A stretch of 64,000 nt of DNA from the NCBI GenBank assembly GCA_005223125.1, contig NJBH01000004.1, forward strand, positions 36,995-100,994, written 5' to 3'. Below, one piece after another: positions 1 to 8,862 of this stretch. The position numbers and the translations under genes were made by a program. The stretch is from Promethearchaeota archaeon Loki_b32 (GTDB lineage Archaea > Asgardarchaeota > Lokiarchaeia > Sigyniarchaeales > SOKP01). Every line of letters begins with the position of its first letter. Position 1 is the stretch's first letter. The notes under the pieces are model-generated. The model saw only the letters and a list, made by a program, of their open reading frames with translations, did not search any database and was not told where the DNA came from.

Positions 1-2
1 AC

Positions 3-590
3 TGTAAAGAGAGTTTCAGAAAGCAAGTAGACTATCAAAAGAAGCAAGGTCTTTTTACAATATTAATAAAAAACCATTCTGATAACTCAGATTGTCCTCC
101 TTTTATTGCTTTTATAGATAATAATGGAAAACACAGAGGCTCTCAGAAGATAGATGACGTTGAAACTGAAGAAGAAATCTCTATTAATGACCAACTTCTT
201 GAAGCTGCTCGAAACCGGATAAATGAATTAAAGGATGATATCCGATTTTATCATTTGAAGGTACCTCGGAGAGGAGGAAGAGGATTTGAGCATAAAGTTG
301 CTAGTGTTTCGGATAGATCCTTTATGAGCTCTAAATTTTATCAATCTTTAATTGATTTTTTAACGGTTTATGAAGAAGATAATACATTTGGGGCAATTTC
401 GATTGAAAGCGATACAATTTTTGAAGGAGGACTATTAGTTTATGGTAAATATCTTGGAATGATATATACTATGTTCTGGAAAGAACAAAAATCTCTATTT
501 AGTAAATCTTTAGATGACTTGAAAGCAGAAGCTAACCTTACAGTAGAAAAGCTTATAGAATTATATGATATTATGGATTTGTTCTTTTAA
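3..590 (+). CDS. Hypothetical protein, 5' truncated
   Basis: The frame is open from the first bases of the window to a TAA at 588-590, so the true start lies outside; a TTG at 255 is possible but the reading frame upstream of it is equally coding-like. About 195 residues are visible. The fragment is soluble, charged and without recognisable motifs: an acidic linker (VETEEEIS) near residue 50, a basic patch (VPRRGGRG) near residue 85, then an alternating strand/helix segment. I do not recognise the family. No partner gene is visible upstream, and about 180 bases of AT-rich spacer with no feature separate it from the convergent thiolase gene. Confidence 0.7.
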   Translation, partial: CKESFRKQVDYQKKQGLFTILIKNHSDNSDCPPFIAFIDNNGKHRGSQKIDDVETEEEISINDQLLEAARNRINELKDDIRFYHLKVPRRGGRGFEHKVASVSDRSFMSSKFYQSLIDFLTVYEEDNTFGAISIESDTIFEGGLLVYGKYLGMIYTMFWKEQKSLFSKSLDDLKAEANLTVEKLIELYDIMDLFF

Positions 591-773
591 CAAGTCGCTT
601 TATAAGAAACAACTTCGCATCATTTCTTGGATAATTTCATTATATTACAATCTAGACCTTGAAAATATCTCATTTACTAAAAAAAAAAAAATTTAAATAA
701 TCCTATTTTATTGTATCATTTGTAATTTTTCTATTAAGTAAAATTAAATACTAAATGAAAAAAAAAAATTATT

Positions 774-1949
774 TTAATCTGCTTGACCTAAAATACTAAC
801 GCTGCAAACGCAAAATGCTCCACCAAGATTATGAGCTAATCCTATTTTAGCATCAGGTACTTGTCTTCCTTCAGCTCTTCCTTGAAGTTGTTTTGTTACT
901 TCTTGCAACATTCTACATCCGGTAGCACCGATTGGATGTCCAAAGGCTTTTAGGCCTCCAGAGGGATTAACCGCAATTTCACCATCCCAATTAAATGTAC
1001 CATTCTTTAATTCTTCAGCTGCCATTCCACTATCGCAAAACTTTAAATCTTGACAGTTTAAGAGTTCAGTAATTGTAAAACAATCGTGAACTTCGGCACA
1101 ATCGATCTGTTTTCTAGGATCTATAATCCCTGCTTCCTTATAGGCCATTTCTCCTGCTTTTAGTGTTGCTGGAAAGCTTGTGAATGTATGGGATGGTTGA
1201 TACCAAGGAGTATTTGTTTGACAAGATATAGCATTCGCTTTTACAACTATGTAATCGTCTGAATGTGCATAACTTGGAGCATCTTCTACTCTTGTTAAAA
1301 TCAGTGCTGCAGCACCATCACTCATAGCACAGCAATCACTACGCCCCAAAGGGTCCGCAATCATAATATCCCTCATTACTTTCTCAATTGTAGTTGGTCT
1401 TCGAAAATGTGCTTTCGGATGATGAGATCCGTTATCGTGGTTTTTAACAGCAACTCGAGCTAAATCTTCCTTACTCCAACCCCATTCATGAAAAGATCTT
1501 GTTGCTGCCATGCTAAACATTGCAGGGGCAGAAGGTATAGGTAATGTTGGATGACCAAATAAATCAAAACCGGGTAATCCACTAGATGACTCATCCATTA
1601 ATTTTTCCACACCACAAGCGAGAACAACATCATAGGCACCACTAGCTAGAGCGAAACAGGCATTTCTGAAAGCATCCATCCCCGAAGCACAATAATTTTC
1701 TGTTCTAGTAATTGGTTTGCCATCTAATCTTAAAGTATCTTCTACTGTAGCTCCTGAAAGTCCTGTAAAGAAATAAAATATTCCAACCCAAACTGCGTCT
1801 ATCTCATCCTTAGTTATCCCCGCGTCTTTATTAGCGCCTTGAACCGCTTCGAAGAGTAAATCATATTGATTTTTGTCCCATAGTTCACCAAATTTTGTTG
1901 CATCGCAACCTATTATAGCAATTTTATCTGCAATTCCTTTTCTAACCAT
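774..1949 (-). CDS. SCP-x type thiolase (acetyl-CoA acetyltransferase family)
   Basis: This 391-residue protein has the thiolase fold of the archaeal/SCP-x group. The nucleophilic cysteine is Cys87 in NYCASGMDAF. A VHDCFT motif sits near residue 289 and the C-terminal HPIGATG motif near residue 340, so all catalytic elements are present. Thiolases of this group condense or cleave acyl-CoAs; in archaea they work in a complex with HMG-CoA synthase and a DUF35 protein that supplies a shared CoA site. Exactly such a partner is encoded directly upstream (15-base gap, same strand), as an HMGCS-like/DUF35 fusion. A GAGGTGA ribosome site lies before the ATG. Whether it serves mevalonate synthesis or acyl-CoA degradation cannot be decided from sequence alone. 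Confidence 0.93.
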   Translation of the reverse strand: MVRKGIADKIAIIGCDATKFGELWDKNQYDLLFEAVQGANKDAGITKDEIDAVWVGIFYFFTGLSGATVEDTLRLDGKPITRTENYCASGMDAFRNACFALASGAYDVVLACGVEKLMDESSSGLPGFDLFGHPTLPIPSAPAMFSMAATRSFHEWGWSKEDLARVAVKNHDNGSHHPKAHFRRPTTIEKVMRDIMIADPLGRSDCCAMSDGAAALILTRVEDAPSYAHSDDYIVVKANAISCQTNTPWYQPSHTFTSFPATLKAGEMAYKEAGIIDPRKQIDCAEVHDCFTITELLNCQDLKFCDSGMAAEELKNGTFNWDGEIAVNPSGGLKAFGHPIGATGCRMLQEVTKQLQGRAEGRQVPDAKIGLAHNLGGAFCVCSVSILGQAD

Positions 1950-1964
1950 TTTTTTTCACCTCGT

Positions 1965-3401
1965 TTAAGGCCTCCCTCTTACAGGTCGGCATTTCCAATA
2001 ATAATTACGAAATCCTCCACCTTCATGCATTAACCTAAAGGTTAATTCAACAGGCATATCAATTTTGACATTTTCCTCTGGTTTGTCAATTTCAGTCATA
2101 TCTAACATTATACGACCCCCACCCTCTAGATCTATTACACATCTCGGAACAGGAGTATTTAAGTAAGCTCCTCCATATAAATGATCTAAAGTGTAAGTAA
2201 AAACAGTACCTTTTAAAGCAAGTTTTACAAATTCAAATTGATTGTCTGTTCTGCAATTGTAGCAACTTTTATACATCATTGGATATTGAATAGTTCCGCA
2301 ATTTTTACATTTAATCCCATACATCTGATATAAAGATTTAGTATCACGCCAGATTGTAACAGCCGAACTCCTTCTCGAATATCTAGTTCTTTCAATAAGT
2401 TTCTTGTTTTCAATCAATGTATTATAATTTTTTATTGGTTCCATAGATTTCTGATGTTTTAATAAACCCATTCGACCTCTTGAAGCGTTTTTTAAAAGGT
2501 TTTTATCTCTTACTTGTAATAAAATCGCATCTGCACCATCGCCGTACCCTGCGAAAATTATTTTTGCTTCAGGTTTAGGTCTTCTCAGAGCAGCTATTAA
2601 AAGCAGGAATGCCATTGGAGTTCCAGTACATCCTAGTTGGAGGAATAACCCATTTTGAGCAATTCCTGGAGGAAATTTCACCATTTTCGCGACTACGCCA
2701 AGTACCCTAGGATCATGATAATGATAAGCAGCAGTAGCAATTTCTTCAGGTTTTAAATTATTTTTTTCTAAAAGCACAGTCATAGCTTTTGTTAAGCTTT
2801 GAAAATAAAATTTATTATCCATTTTATCCTGAAATGTCTTAATGAATTTATCTCCAGTTTTTTTCCAAGGACCAGTAACATTTGCCGAAACTGAATAATA
2901 ATCTTCAATTGAAATTGGTAGTAAATCTTCTTCGGCAATAAGTAAGGCAGCAGCACCGTCAGATAAACTATATTCCCAAAATGTTCCTGGTTCAGGTTCT
3001 CTAGTATCAGCAGCAATAATTAGAATACTTTTTACATCATTATTTGCTTTTATGGTTTCTACTGCTCTGCATACAGCAGTTGTTCCTGCCCTTAACGTGT
3101 CTGTGAAGTCTGTAGTTACAATATCATCCCTTAAGTCCAAGACATTAGCAATAAACGATGCTGAATTTTTCTCAGTATAAACCTGAGTGGTTGTAGCATA
3201 GAAAAGACCATCAATAGTTTTAGGGTCAATTCCATATAAACAATCCAAACCGGCCTCAACTCCCATTGTAATGCTGTCTTCGTCAGCACTAGCTAATGCC
3301 TTAGTACCAGGCATAGACGGAAAATCCCAAGCCTTAGCAACTAAATCCCTAGGTAATAAATACTTGGGTAAATAAGCTCCATATGATTTAATTCCAATCA
3401 A
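1965..3401 (-). CDS. HMG-CoA synthase-like protein fused to a DUF35 OB-fold domain
   Basis: The 478-residue protein has an N-terminal thiolase-like HMG-CoA synthase domain (about residues 1-300) and a C-terminal DUF35 domain: a zinc ribbon with two CxxC pairs (CKNC and CYNC, about residues 365-385) followed by an OB-fold. In archaea DUF35 normally is a separate subunit bridging thiolase and HMG-CoA synthase; here it is fused to the synthase-like half, with the thiolase encoded just downstream. Oddly, the position of the nucleophilic cysteine before the conserved AGT is Leu103 (DTLRAGT), so this is probably not a classical HMG-CoA synthase. It may act as a non-catalytic partner of the thiolase or perform another acyl-CoA reaction. 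A transcript with the thiolase is likely. Confidence 0.85.
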   Translation of the reverse strand: MIGIKSYGAYLPKYLLPRDLVAKAWDFPSMPGTKALASADEDSITMGVEAGLDCLYGIDPKTIDGLFYATTTQVYTEKNSASFIANVLDLRDDIVTTDFTDTLRAGTTAVCRAVETIKANNDVKSILIIAADTREPEPGTFWEYSLSDGAAALLIAEEDLLPISIEDYYSVSANVTGPWKKTGDKFIKTFQDKMDNKFYFQSLTKAMTVLLEKNNLKPEEIATAAYHYHDPRVLGVVAKMVKFPPGIAQNGLFLQLGCTGTPMAFLLLIAALRRPKPEAKIIFAGYGDGADAILLQVRDKNLLKNASRGRMGLLKHQKSMEPIKNYNTLIENKKLIERTRYSRRSSAVTIWRDTKSLYQMYGIKCKNCGTIQYPMMYKSCYNCRTDNQFEFVKLALKGTVFTYTLDHLYGGAYLNTPVPRCVIDLEGGGRIMLDMTEIDKPEENVKIDMPVELTFRLMHEGGGFRNYYWKCRPVRGRP

Positions 3402-3743
3402 TTTATTTTTCTCCCTTTTTGTTTTAAAAATTTAATTATATTCAATTGTAGTATATATTTAGAGTTTTTTATTATTTTTGAGAAAAATATTGAAAAATTT
3501 TGCGATATGTGGAATATTAGGTTTTTAGCCCGTAGTACCAGTAGAAATATTACCCATTGACCATGAAATTTCATGACCAAGTTTTTTAGGTTCGATTTAA
3601 TCATTAATTGTCTATTATCAGAATTATTTTTTATAAATTATAGTGTAAATATTTTTATTTATTCTATCTTAAATCTGTTTTACCAAAAATAATTTTATCT
3701 TAATTATTTTTTATTTCTCTAGAGAATTATTGGTGTAAATAAA

Positions 3744-4202
3744 GTGTCTGCTGAAAAAATTGAACCTTCAGGTGTAACATATGGAGATTTTTGGCCAAGA
3801 TTGATAGCTATTATTATTGATGTGATAATCATTGGTATGGTTAGCTGGCTGATTTCATTTTTAATTTTCCTACCGTACTACATATATCATCCTTTTAGAA
3901 TTGAAGAAGGGTGGTATACCTTTCCTTTCGACTGGTTAATTGGTTTTTTATACTTCTGGCTCTTAGAGACTTTAAATAAAGGTCAAACTATAGGAAAATT
4001 AGCATTAAGCCTAAGAACGGTGGATGAAAAAACTTTTGGACCAACAACAACAGGAAAATATGCTCTTAATAATCTTTTGAAAGGTGGTGCTTTTCTAATA
4101 ATAGATTTCATTATTGGAATTATTAAGAATTCAGGTGAACCTGAAAAAAGATTAAGGATTATGCAAAATGTATCTGAGACTGTGGTAATATCGACAAAGT
4201 AA
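3744..4202 (+). CDS. RDD family membrane protein
   Basis: This 152-residue protein starts at GTG and shows the RDD pattern: an early charged WPRLIA segment with Arg, an Asp inside the first membrane helix (IAIIIDVIIIG), a second helix, and the GQTIGKLALSL motif before a third helix near residues 110-125. RDD proteins are small integral membrane proteins of uncertain function; some have been linked to ion transport. It stands alone between two AT-rich spacers and is transcribed away from the thiolase operon, so the context does not suggest a role. Confidence 0.85.
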   Translation: MSAEKIEPSGVTYGDFWPRLIAIIIDVIIIGMVSWLISFLIFLPYYIYHPFRIEEGWYTFPFDWLIGFLYFWLLETLNKGQTIGKLALSLRTVDEKTFGPTTTGKYALNNLLKGGAFLIIDFIIGIIKNSGEPEKRLRIMQNVSETVVISTK

Positions 4203-4380
4203 TAACTATCAGAAATTTAAAATAGTACTAATAGTTCAAATTTCCTTTTTTTTTTCACAAAAATAATAAAAAACTTAAAAATCCATACATAAAATTTTAA
4301 CTTCTTTATTTCTTGAGAATTATTACTAATAATCTTGTAGAGCCACGCCAGATTCATTATCTCCTTCATAAAGGTTTTAA

Positions 4381-4433
4381 ATTGATGCTTTTAGCATCAA
4401 TAATATAGTTTAATATGCTTATAGCATCAATAA
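4381..4433. promoter_or_regulatory. Inverted repeat and 30-bp-spaced direct repeat (operator candidate)
   Basis: Bases 4381-4389 (ATTGATGCT) and 4393-4401 (AGCATCAAT) form a perfect 9-base inverted repeat with a 3-base centre. The half-site AGCATCAATAA at 4393-4403 recurs exactly at 4423-4433, thirty bases further, with GCTTATAGC as its partial palindrome. Two similar palindromes three helical turns apart are what a dimeric DNA-binding regulator would use. The target gene, probably the phenol-lyase, is inferred. Confidence 0.4.
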
Positions 4434-4530
4434 ATAATATCATGAATAAGAATATCTAAAAGTAAAAAATCAGTTAAAATTTAGCTTTAAAATCATGGTT
4501 TTTTTTAAATTCCTATAACCAATTTCATAT

Positions 4531-4604
4531 TTACAAGTTTTACAAGATTATATTACAAGATTTACAAGATTTAAATAGTAATCTTGTATAAACTACAAGT
4601 TTTA
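4531..4604. repeat. Cluster of TTACAAGAT direct and inverted repeats
   Basis: The octamer core TACAAGA(T) or TACAAGT occurs at about 4532, 4541, 4554, 4563 and 4594, and its reverse complement ATCTTGTA at 4581-4588. Five direct copies and one inverted copy in 74 bases is more than composition predicts. It may be a multi-site operator or a decayed repeat; it lies about 390 bases before the phenol-lyase start. Confidence 0.35.
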
Positions 4605-4986
4605 ATCATGGATGCATTATTAAAAAACCTAAAAGAATGTTTATAACCCGTGAAGTATTATCCTAATCAATTTTAGAGAAAAATTTTACCTATGAAAAAT
4701 TAAGTAAGATTCCTCTGAATATATACCTTAATTGATTTTATTATAATTTTAAATTTTTTAGAATTAATATATTTCATTAAATTAAAGTAAGAAATTTAAT
4801 AGCCTAAATTTTTAACATAAATTCTATTTGATTTCCAGTTATAATCTTCTGAGTTTTGCCTCAATTAGAAAATCTGGTTGTTTACGTCTTTTTAGGGGAA
4901 ACAAATGGGCAACTCATTACAGAAATATTTTTCTGTTGTGATATAATTATCTAATTAAATCAAATATTTTTTAAGGGAGAATAATT

Positions 4987-6363
4987 ATGAATGGACCCGT
5001 TGAACCTTTTAAGATTAAGATGGTTGAACATGTTAAAATACCTTCTGAGAAAAGAAGAAAAGAAGCAATTAGGAATGCTGGATTTAATACATTTTTACTT
5101 TATTCTGATGATGTATTTATTGATTTATTAACAGATTCTGGAACTACTGCTATGTCTGATAACCAATGGGCAGGCATGATGCTCGGAGATGAGGCATACG
5201 CAGGCAGTAAATCCTTTTATAACTTTGAAAAAGCAATACAAGATGTATTGGGGTATAAATATGTTGTACCTACTCATCAAGGACGTGGTGCTGAACATTT
5301 GATGTATGGTCATCTTACAAATCCAGGGCAAATTGTTCCAAGAAATATGTATTTCACAACCTCCAAAGCTCATGTAGAATTAGCAGGAGGAACCATGCTT
5401 GATGTTATTATTGATGACGCTCATGATCCTGAGAATGAAAATCCTTTTAAGGGGAATTTAGATTTTAAAAAGCTTCAAAATCTAATTGATAAGTATGGAC
5501 CAGAAAAAATTGCTTTTGTAAATGTAGAATTAAATGTTAATATGAGTGGTGGCCAACCAGTTTCAATGAAAAATTTACGAGAACTAAAGGAATTCTGTGA
5601 TAAATATAAATTAAAGATTATATTCGACGCCACACGCTCAAGTGAGAATGCTTACTTCATTAGAGAGCGAGAAAAAGGTTATGAAAATACACCAATAATT
5701 GACATTCTTAGAGAGATGATGAGCTATTCAGATGGGTGTATATATAGCGCGAAGAAGGATTGTTTAGTTAATATGGGTGGATTTCTAGCGACTCATAATA
5801 AAGATATATTCGAATACACTAGGGGGATGGTTGTTTTATTCGAAGGTCTACATACATATGGGGGTATGGCAGGCCGAGATATGGAAGCTGTCGCTCGAGG
5901 CTTACGAGAAGGTGCTGAATATGAGTATTTGAAGTATCGTATAAATCAAGTTCGATATTTAGGCGAGCTATTGATGAAAGCGGGTGTTTCTATAGTAAAA
6001 CCAATTGGTAGTCATGGTGTTTTTATTGATGCCTTGAAATTCTTACCTCACCTCCCACGGGATCAATGGCCAGCACAAACTCTTTCAGCTGCCATTTATG
6101 AAGATTCTGCCGTTAGGACAATGGAAAGAGGGGCAGTTTCTAAAGGCAGAGATAAGGAAACAGGTGAAAATATCTTTCCAAAATTAGAGCTTGTTAGACT
6201 TACAATTCCTCGAAGAGTGTACACTAATACTCATATGGAGTACACAGCGGAATCAATTATAAGACTTTATAAGAAGAGGGATTCAATAACAGGTTTAAAA
6301 ATGGTTTTTGAACCTAAACATTTGCGGTTTTTCCAGGCGAGATTCGAACAACTTAGTCTTTAA
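4987..6363 (+). CDS. tpl: Tyrosine phenol-lyase
   Basis: This 458-residue PLP enzyme should convert L-tyrosine and water to phenol, pyruvate and ammonia. It follows Citrobacter tyrosine phenol-lyase without gaps up to the active-site region, so even the numbering agrees: Tyr71 in DEAYAGS, Thr124 in MYFTTS, the PLP lysine Lys257 in SAKKDCLVN, and Met379-Glu-Arg381 in VRTMERG. Thr124 and Arg381 separate phenol-lyases from tryptophanases, which carry Asp and Ile there. The THQGRGAE PLP-phosphate site and the C-terminal LRFFQARF are intact. A ribosome site AAGGGAG precedes the ATG. Two decayed copies of its 3' end lie downstream (8234-8326 and 8526-8858). The enzyme implies amino-acid fermentation with pyruvate as product. 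Confidence 0.95.
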   Translation: MNGPVEPFKIKMVEHVKIPSEKRRKEAIRNAGFNTFLLYSDDVFIDLLTDSGTTAMSDNQWAGMMLGDEAYAGSKSFYNFEKAIQDVLGYKYVVPTHQGRGAEHLMYGHLTNPGQIVPRNMYFTTSKAHVELAGGTMLDVIIDDAHDPENENPFKGNLDFKKLQNLIDKYGPEKIAFVNVELNVNMSGGQPVSMKNLRELKEFCDKYKLKIIFDATRSSENAYFIREREKGYENTPIIDILREMMSYSDGCIYSAKKDCLVNMGGFLATHNKDIFEYTRGMVVLFEGLHTYGGMAGRDMEAVARGLREGAEYEYLKYRINQVRYLGELLMKAGVSIVKPIGSHGVFIDALKFLPHLPRDQWPAQTLSAAIYEDSAVRTMERGAVSKGRDKETGENIFPKLELVRLTIPRRVYTNTHMEYTAESIIRLYKKRDSITGLKMVFEPKHLRFFQARFEQLSL

Positions 6364-6873
6364 AAATTCTAAAACCTTTTTTTAAGCTTTTCGTGTATAA
6401 TATGCCATTAGGCTAGAATACATGTAATATCAAAAAGTTCTGGATAAGGGTTAATTTTCTAATGTTATACATGATTGGCTTCTGGAAAAAGAATATAAAT
6501 TATTAAAAAAAAGATTTATAAAAAAATGATTTAAAAATAAAAGAAATCATCTGAATTAAGGAGCTCATTCACATCGGTTTGGGAAAATTGAATTTATATT
6601 GGTAAATATGATACTCTTTTGGTTGAAAATGATGCATATTTCATAAAAGAAATTTAAATTTATTCCTAATTTACCAAAAAAAAAGAAATTATATTGTTAT
6701 TCAAGACAAAAAATTGGTCCAAATAAGAATCTGGATCGAAAAAGAAAATAATGCTTTCAATATATTAAGAGATATTGGAAAGGTAAAAAACTTTAATCAT
6801 TTAAGTTTTTTTTATTTTTGTTAATTATATATTCCTTTGTTGTTTTAAATATTGTTTATTATCTGTATTGCAT
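6364..6873. other. Intergenic region, possible decayed sequence
   Basis: This 510-base spacer lies between convergent genes. A T-run shortly after the phenol-lyase stop may serve as its terminator. Around 6600-6655 a short open stretch reads like protein (GKYDTLLVENDAYFIKEI) but ends at a stop and has no start, so it may be a gene remnant. Nothing else can be supported. Confidence 0.35.
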
Positions 6874-8064
6874 TTAGAGTTGCTGGATCGCCTTCTTGAT
6901 CCGATCGAGCCCTTCTTTTAGTATTTTACGGGGATACCCAATACTTAAACGTTGAAATCCTTCTCCATTCGCCAAGAAATCCCGCCCATCGTAAGGGATA
7001 ATATGGGCATTTTTAATGAGATGCTGAAATACTTGATTTGGAGCCAGTGGAACTTTCCGAAAATCGAGCCAAATGAGCGGAGTGCCTTCACGGAGGATTA
7101 AATCAATATTCATCTCGTGTTCTGTTAGATAATCTTGCACAAAACGAAAGTTATCATCCAAGTATTGGTTCAATAAATCTACCCATGGGGCACATTGATT
7201 ATAAGCAGCTTGCATTCCGAGAATCCCAAATATATTAGGTGCATAAATAAATTTTTTATCAAAAAAGTGGAAAAAGGGTGCCCTTATCTCTGGATTTTTA
7301 ATAAAAATATTAGAGATTTTTAGGCCAGAAGTATTAAACGTTTTGGTCATTGAACTGAGAACAATCGTTTTTAACCCTAATTCAGGAGAAATATCCGCAA
7401 TTGAGGTATAGTGATGCCCTTGCGAGATAAGATCACAATGAATCTCATCGGACACAATCATTACATTATAATTCAAGCATAAATCCCCTAGACGTTGCAA
7501 TTCCATTCGGGTCCAGACGCGTCCCACTGGGTTATGCGGATTACATAAGATAACGAGTTTGAGGGAATGCGTTTGAAACGTACGTTCAATCTGATCGAAA
7601 TCCATATGATAAGTGCCTTTTTCAAGGCGAAGAGGAACCATAATAAGTTTTCGAGCCTGATCAGTTGCAGCTTCTGCCAAAGGTCTGTAAATCGGTGGAA
7701 AAATTAAGATTTCATCTCCTGGATTCGTAAAAAATTGGATAACATTCCGTAAACTAAATATGACGCCCGTAGAATAGAGAATTTCTTCCCGCGAAAACTT
7801 GATATTATGCCGATGTTGATACCATTGAATGACTGAATCATAATAATCGGGCTTGACTAACGTATATCCATATATCCCGTGATTATTGCGTTGTTGCAGA
7901 ATATCAATAATGGGTTGGGGACATTCAAAATCCATTTCTGCATGGTTAAATGGGAGAAGATCTGCTGTACCAAATCGTTCGATCATGTAATTGGGATCCC
8001 ATTTAATGGACCACGTCCGTGTTCTGTCCAGATATTTATCAAAAAGATCCAGAGAAAAGTCCAT
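6874..8064 (-). CDS. MalY/PatB-type cystathionine beta-lyase / aminotransferase
   Basis: The 396-residue protein is a fold-type I PLP enzyme of the MalY/PatB C-S lyase group. Visible hallmarks are WSIKWD (residues 18-23), HAEMDFECP near residue 41 (the family ADMDF motif), NPHNPVGRVW (175-184), the cofactor aspartate in SDEIH (Asp206) and the PLP lysine Lys241 in SSMTKTFNTSGL. Members release pyruvate, ammonia and a thiol from cystathionine or cysteine conjugates. By eye the gene has clearly more G and C and different codon use (CGG, CCG, GCG on either strand) than its neighbours, which suggests recent acquisition. It sits in reverse orientation between the intact phenol-lyase gene and that gene's remnants. 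Confidence 0.9.
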   Translation of the reverse strand: MDFSLDLFDKYLDRTRTWSIKWDPNYMIERFGTADLLPFNHAEMDFECPQPIIDILQQRNNHGIYGYTLVKPDYYDSVIQWYQHRHNIKFSREEILYSTGVIFSLRNVIQFFTNPGDEILIFPPIYRPLAEAATDQARKLIMVPLRLEKGTYHMDFDQIERTFQTHSLKLVILCNPHNPVGRVWTRMELQRLGDLCLNYNVMIVSDEIHCDLISQGHHYTSIADISPELGLKTIVLSSMTKTFNTSGLKISNIFIKNPEIRAPFFHFFDKKFIYAPNIFGILGMQAAYNQCAPWVDLLNQYLDDNFRFVQDYLTEHEMNIDLILREGTPLIWLDFRKVPLAPNQVFQHLIKNAHIIPYDGRDFLANGEGFQRLSIGYPRKILKEGLDRIKKAIQQL

Positions 8065-8233
8065 GATATGAGTTATTATAGGAAAAATAGAAATTAAAAC
8101 CCATCAAATTTTTTTCGTTATAATGATTTTCTAGAATTATTTTCAATTATAACTAAAATGATTTAACTTTCGGTTCTCTTAATAGAATTAGAGTGTCATC
8201 ACTAAGATTTGAGCATAAATCGAAAATCCAACT

Positions 8234-8326
8234 TCTTCAGTTAGACTCCATGAGAAGAGAGATATTATTCCTGGTTTAAAAATGATTTTTAGGACTAAAA
8301 ATTTGCGATTTTTCCAAGTAATTTAG
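8234..8326 (+). pseudogene. Second relic of tyrosine phenol-lyase 3' end
   Basis: Codons from 8240 read VRLHEKRDIIPGLK and then a degraded match to the C-terminal FEPKHLRFFQ segment (FRTKNLRFFQ), ending at a TAG at 8324-8326. It matches the last 30 codons of the phenol-lyase gene and especially the remnant at 8526-8858, so it is a third, more decayed copy. The bases 8327-8525 between the two relics contain no supported gene. Confidence 0.75.
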
Positions 8327-8525
8327 AAAGATAAAAAGTTGAGAATCAAATCGCTTCTATTTTATGATGAAAGGGGAACTCCAATGGCGTTTACTGATGA
8401 GAATAAACATTTCTTTACTTTATTGTTGAAAGATTGTAAATATCTATGAAAAATCTGCGTATAATCATGGGGAAAAAAATAAATCAAAAAAAAAAGGTTT
8501 TAATTTATTAAAGGAGAAGGTTCCA

Positions 8526-8858
8526 GCTTTAAAATTCTTACCTCACCTTCCACGAGACCAATGGCCAGCACAAACTCTTTCAGCTGCTATCTATGAAGAT
8601 TCTGCTGTTAGGACAATGGAAAGAGAGGCAGTTTCTAAAGGTAGAGATAAAGACACAGGTGAAAATATATTTCCCCCCTTAGAATTAGTCAGATTTACAA
8701 TACCACGTAGAGTATACACAAATACTCATATGGAATATATAGCGGAGTCCATAGTTAGACTCTACGAGAAGAGAGACACAATACCAGGTTTAAAAATGGT
8801 TTTTGAACCTAAACATTTAAGGTTTTTCCAGGCTAGATTCGAACAACTGGCTTTCTAA
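8526..8858 (+). pseudogene. Truncated copy of tyrosine phenol-lyase (C-terminal quarter)
   Basis: The frame from 8526 reads ALKFLPHLPRDQW and continues with near identity to residues 349-458 of the intact enzyme, including the MER motif (here TMEREAVSKG) and the final LRFFQARFEQL. The N-terminal three quarters, with the PLP lysine, are absent, so it cannot be active. The match continues past the stop into the flanking bases (CTAAAACCTTTTTT), so the duplication included the 3' flank. An ATG at 8616 could give an 80-residue fragment but no function is expected. The MalY-type gene lies between this remnant and the intact copy. Confidence 0.9.
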
Positions 8859-8862
8859 AAAA

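Larger units (their letters stand above)
4203..4986 (+). other. Long AT-rich intergenic region before tyrosine phenol-lyase
   Basis: No coding frame is supported in these 784 bases. The region holds two sets of short repeats, annotated separately (4381-4433 and 4531-4604), which lie 550 and 400 bases before the phenol-lyase start. The final bases contain a purine-rich ribosome site, AAGGGAG, about 7 bases before the ATG at 4987. The length and the repeats suggest that the phenol-lyase gene is regulated; no transcription start can be fixed by eye. Confidence 0.5.

Noticed and set aside
3398-3604. 68-residue minus-strand frame upstream of the HMGCS-like gene
   Set aside because: It overlaps the start of the fusion gene, is of low-complexity Ile/Lys/Phe composition and shows no motif. 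It is a chance frame in AT-rich DNA.
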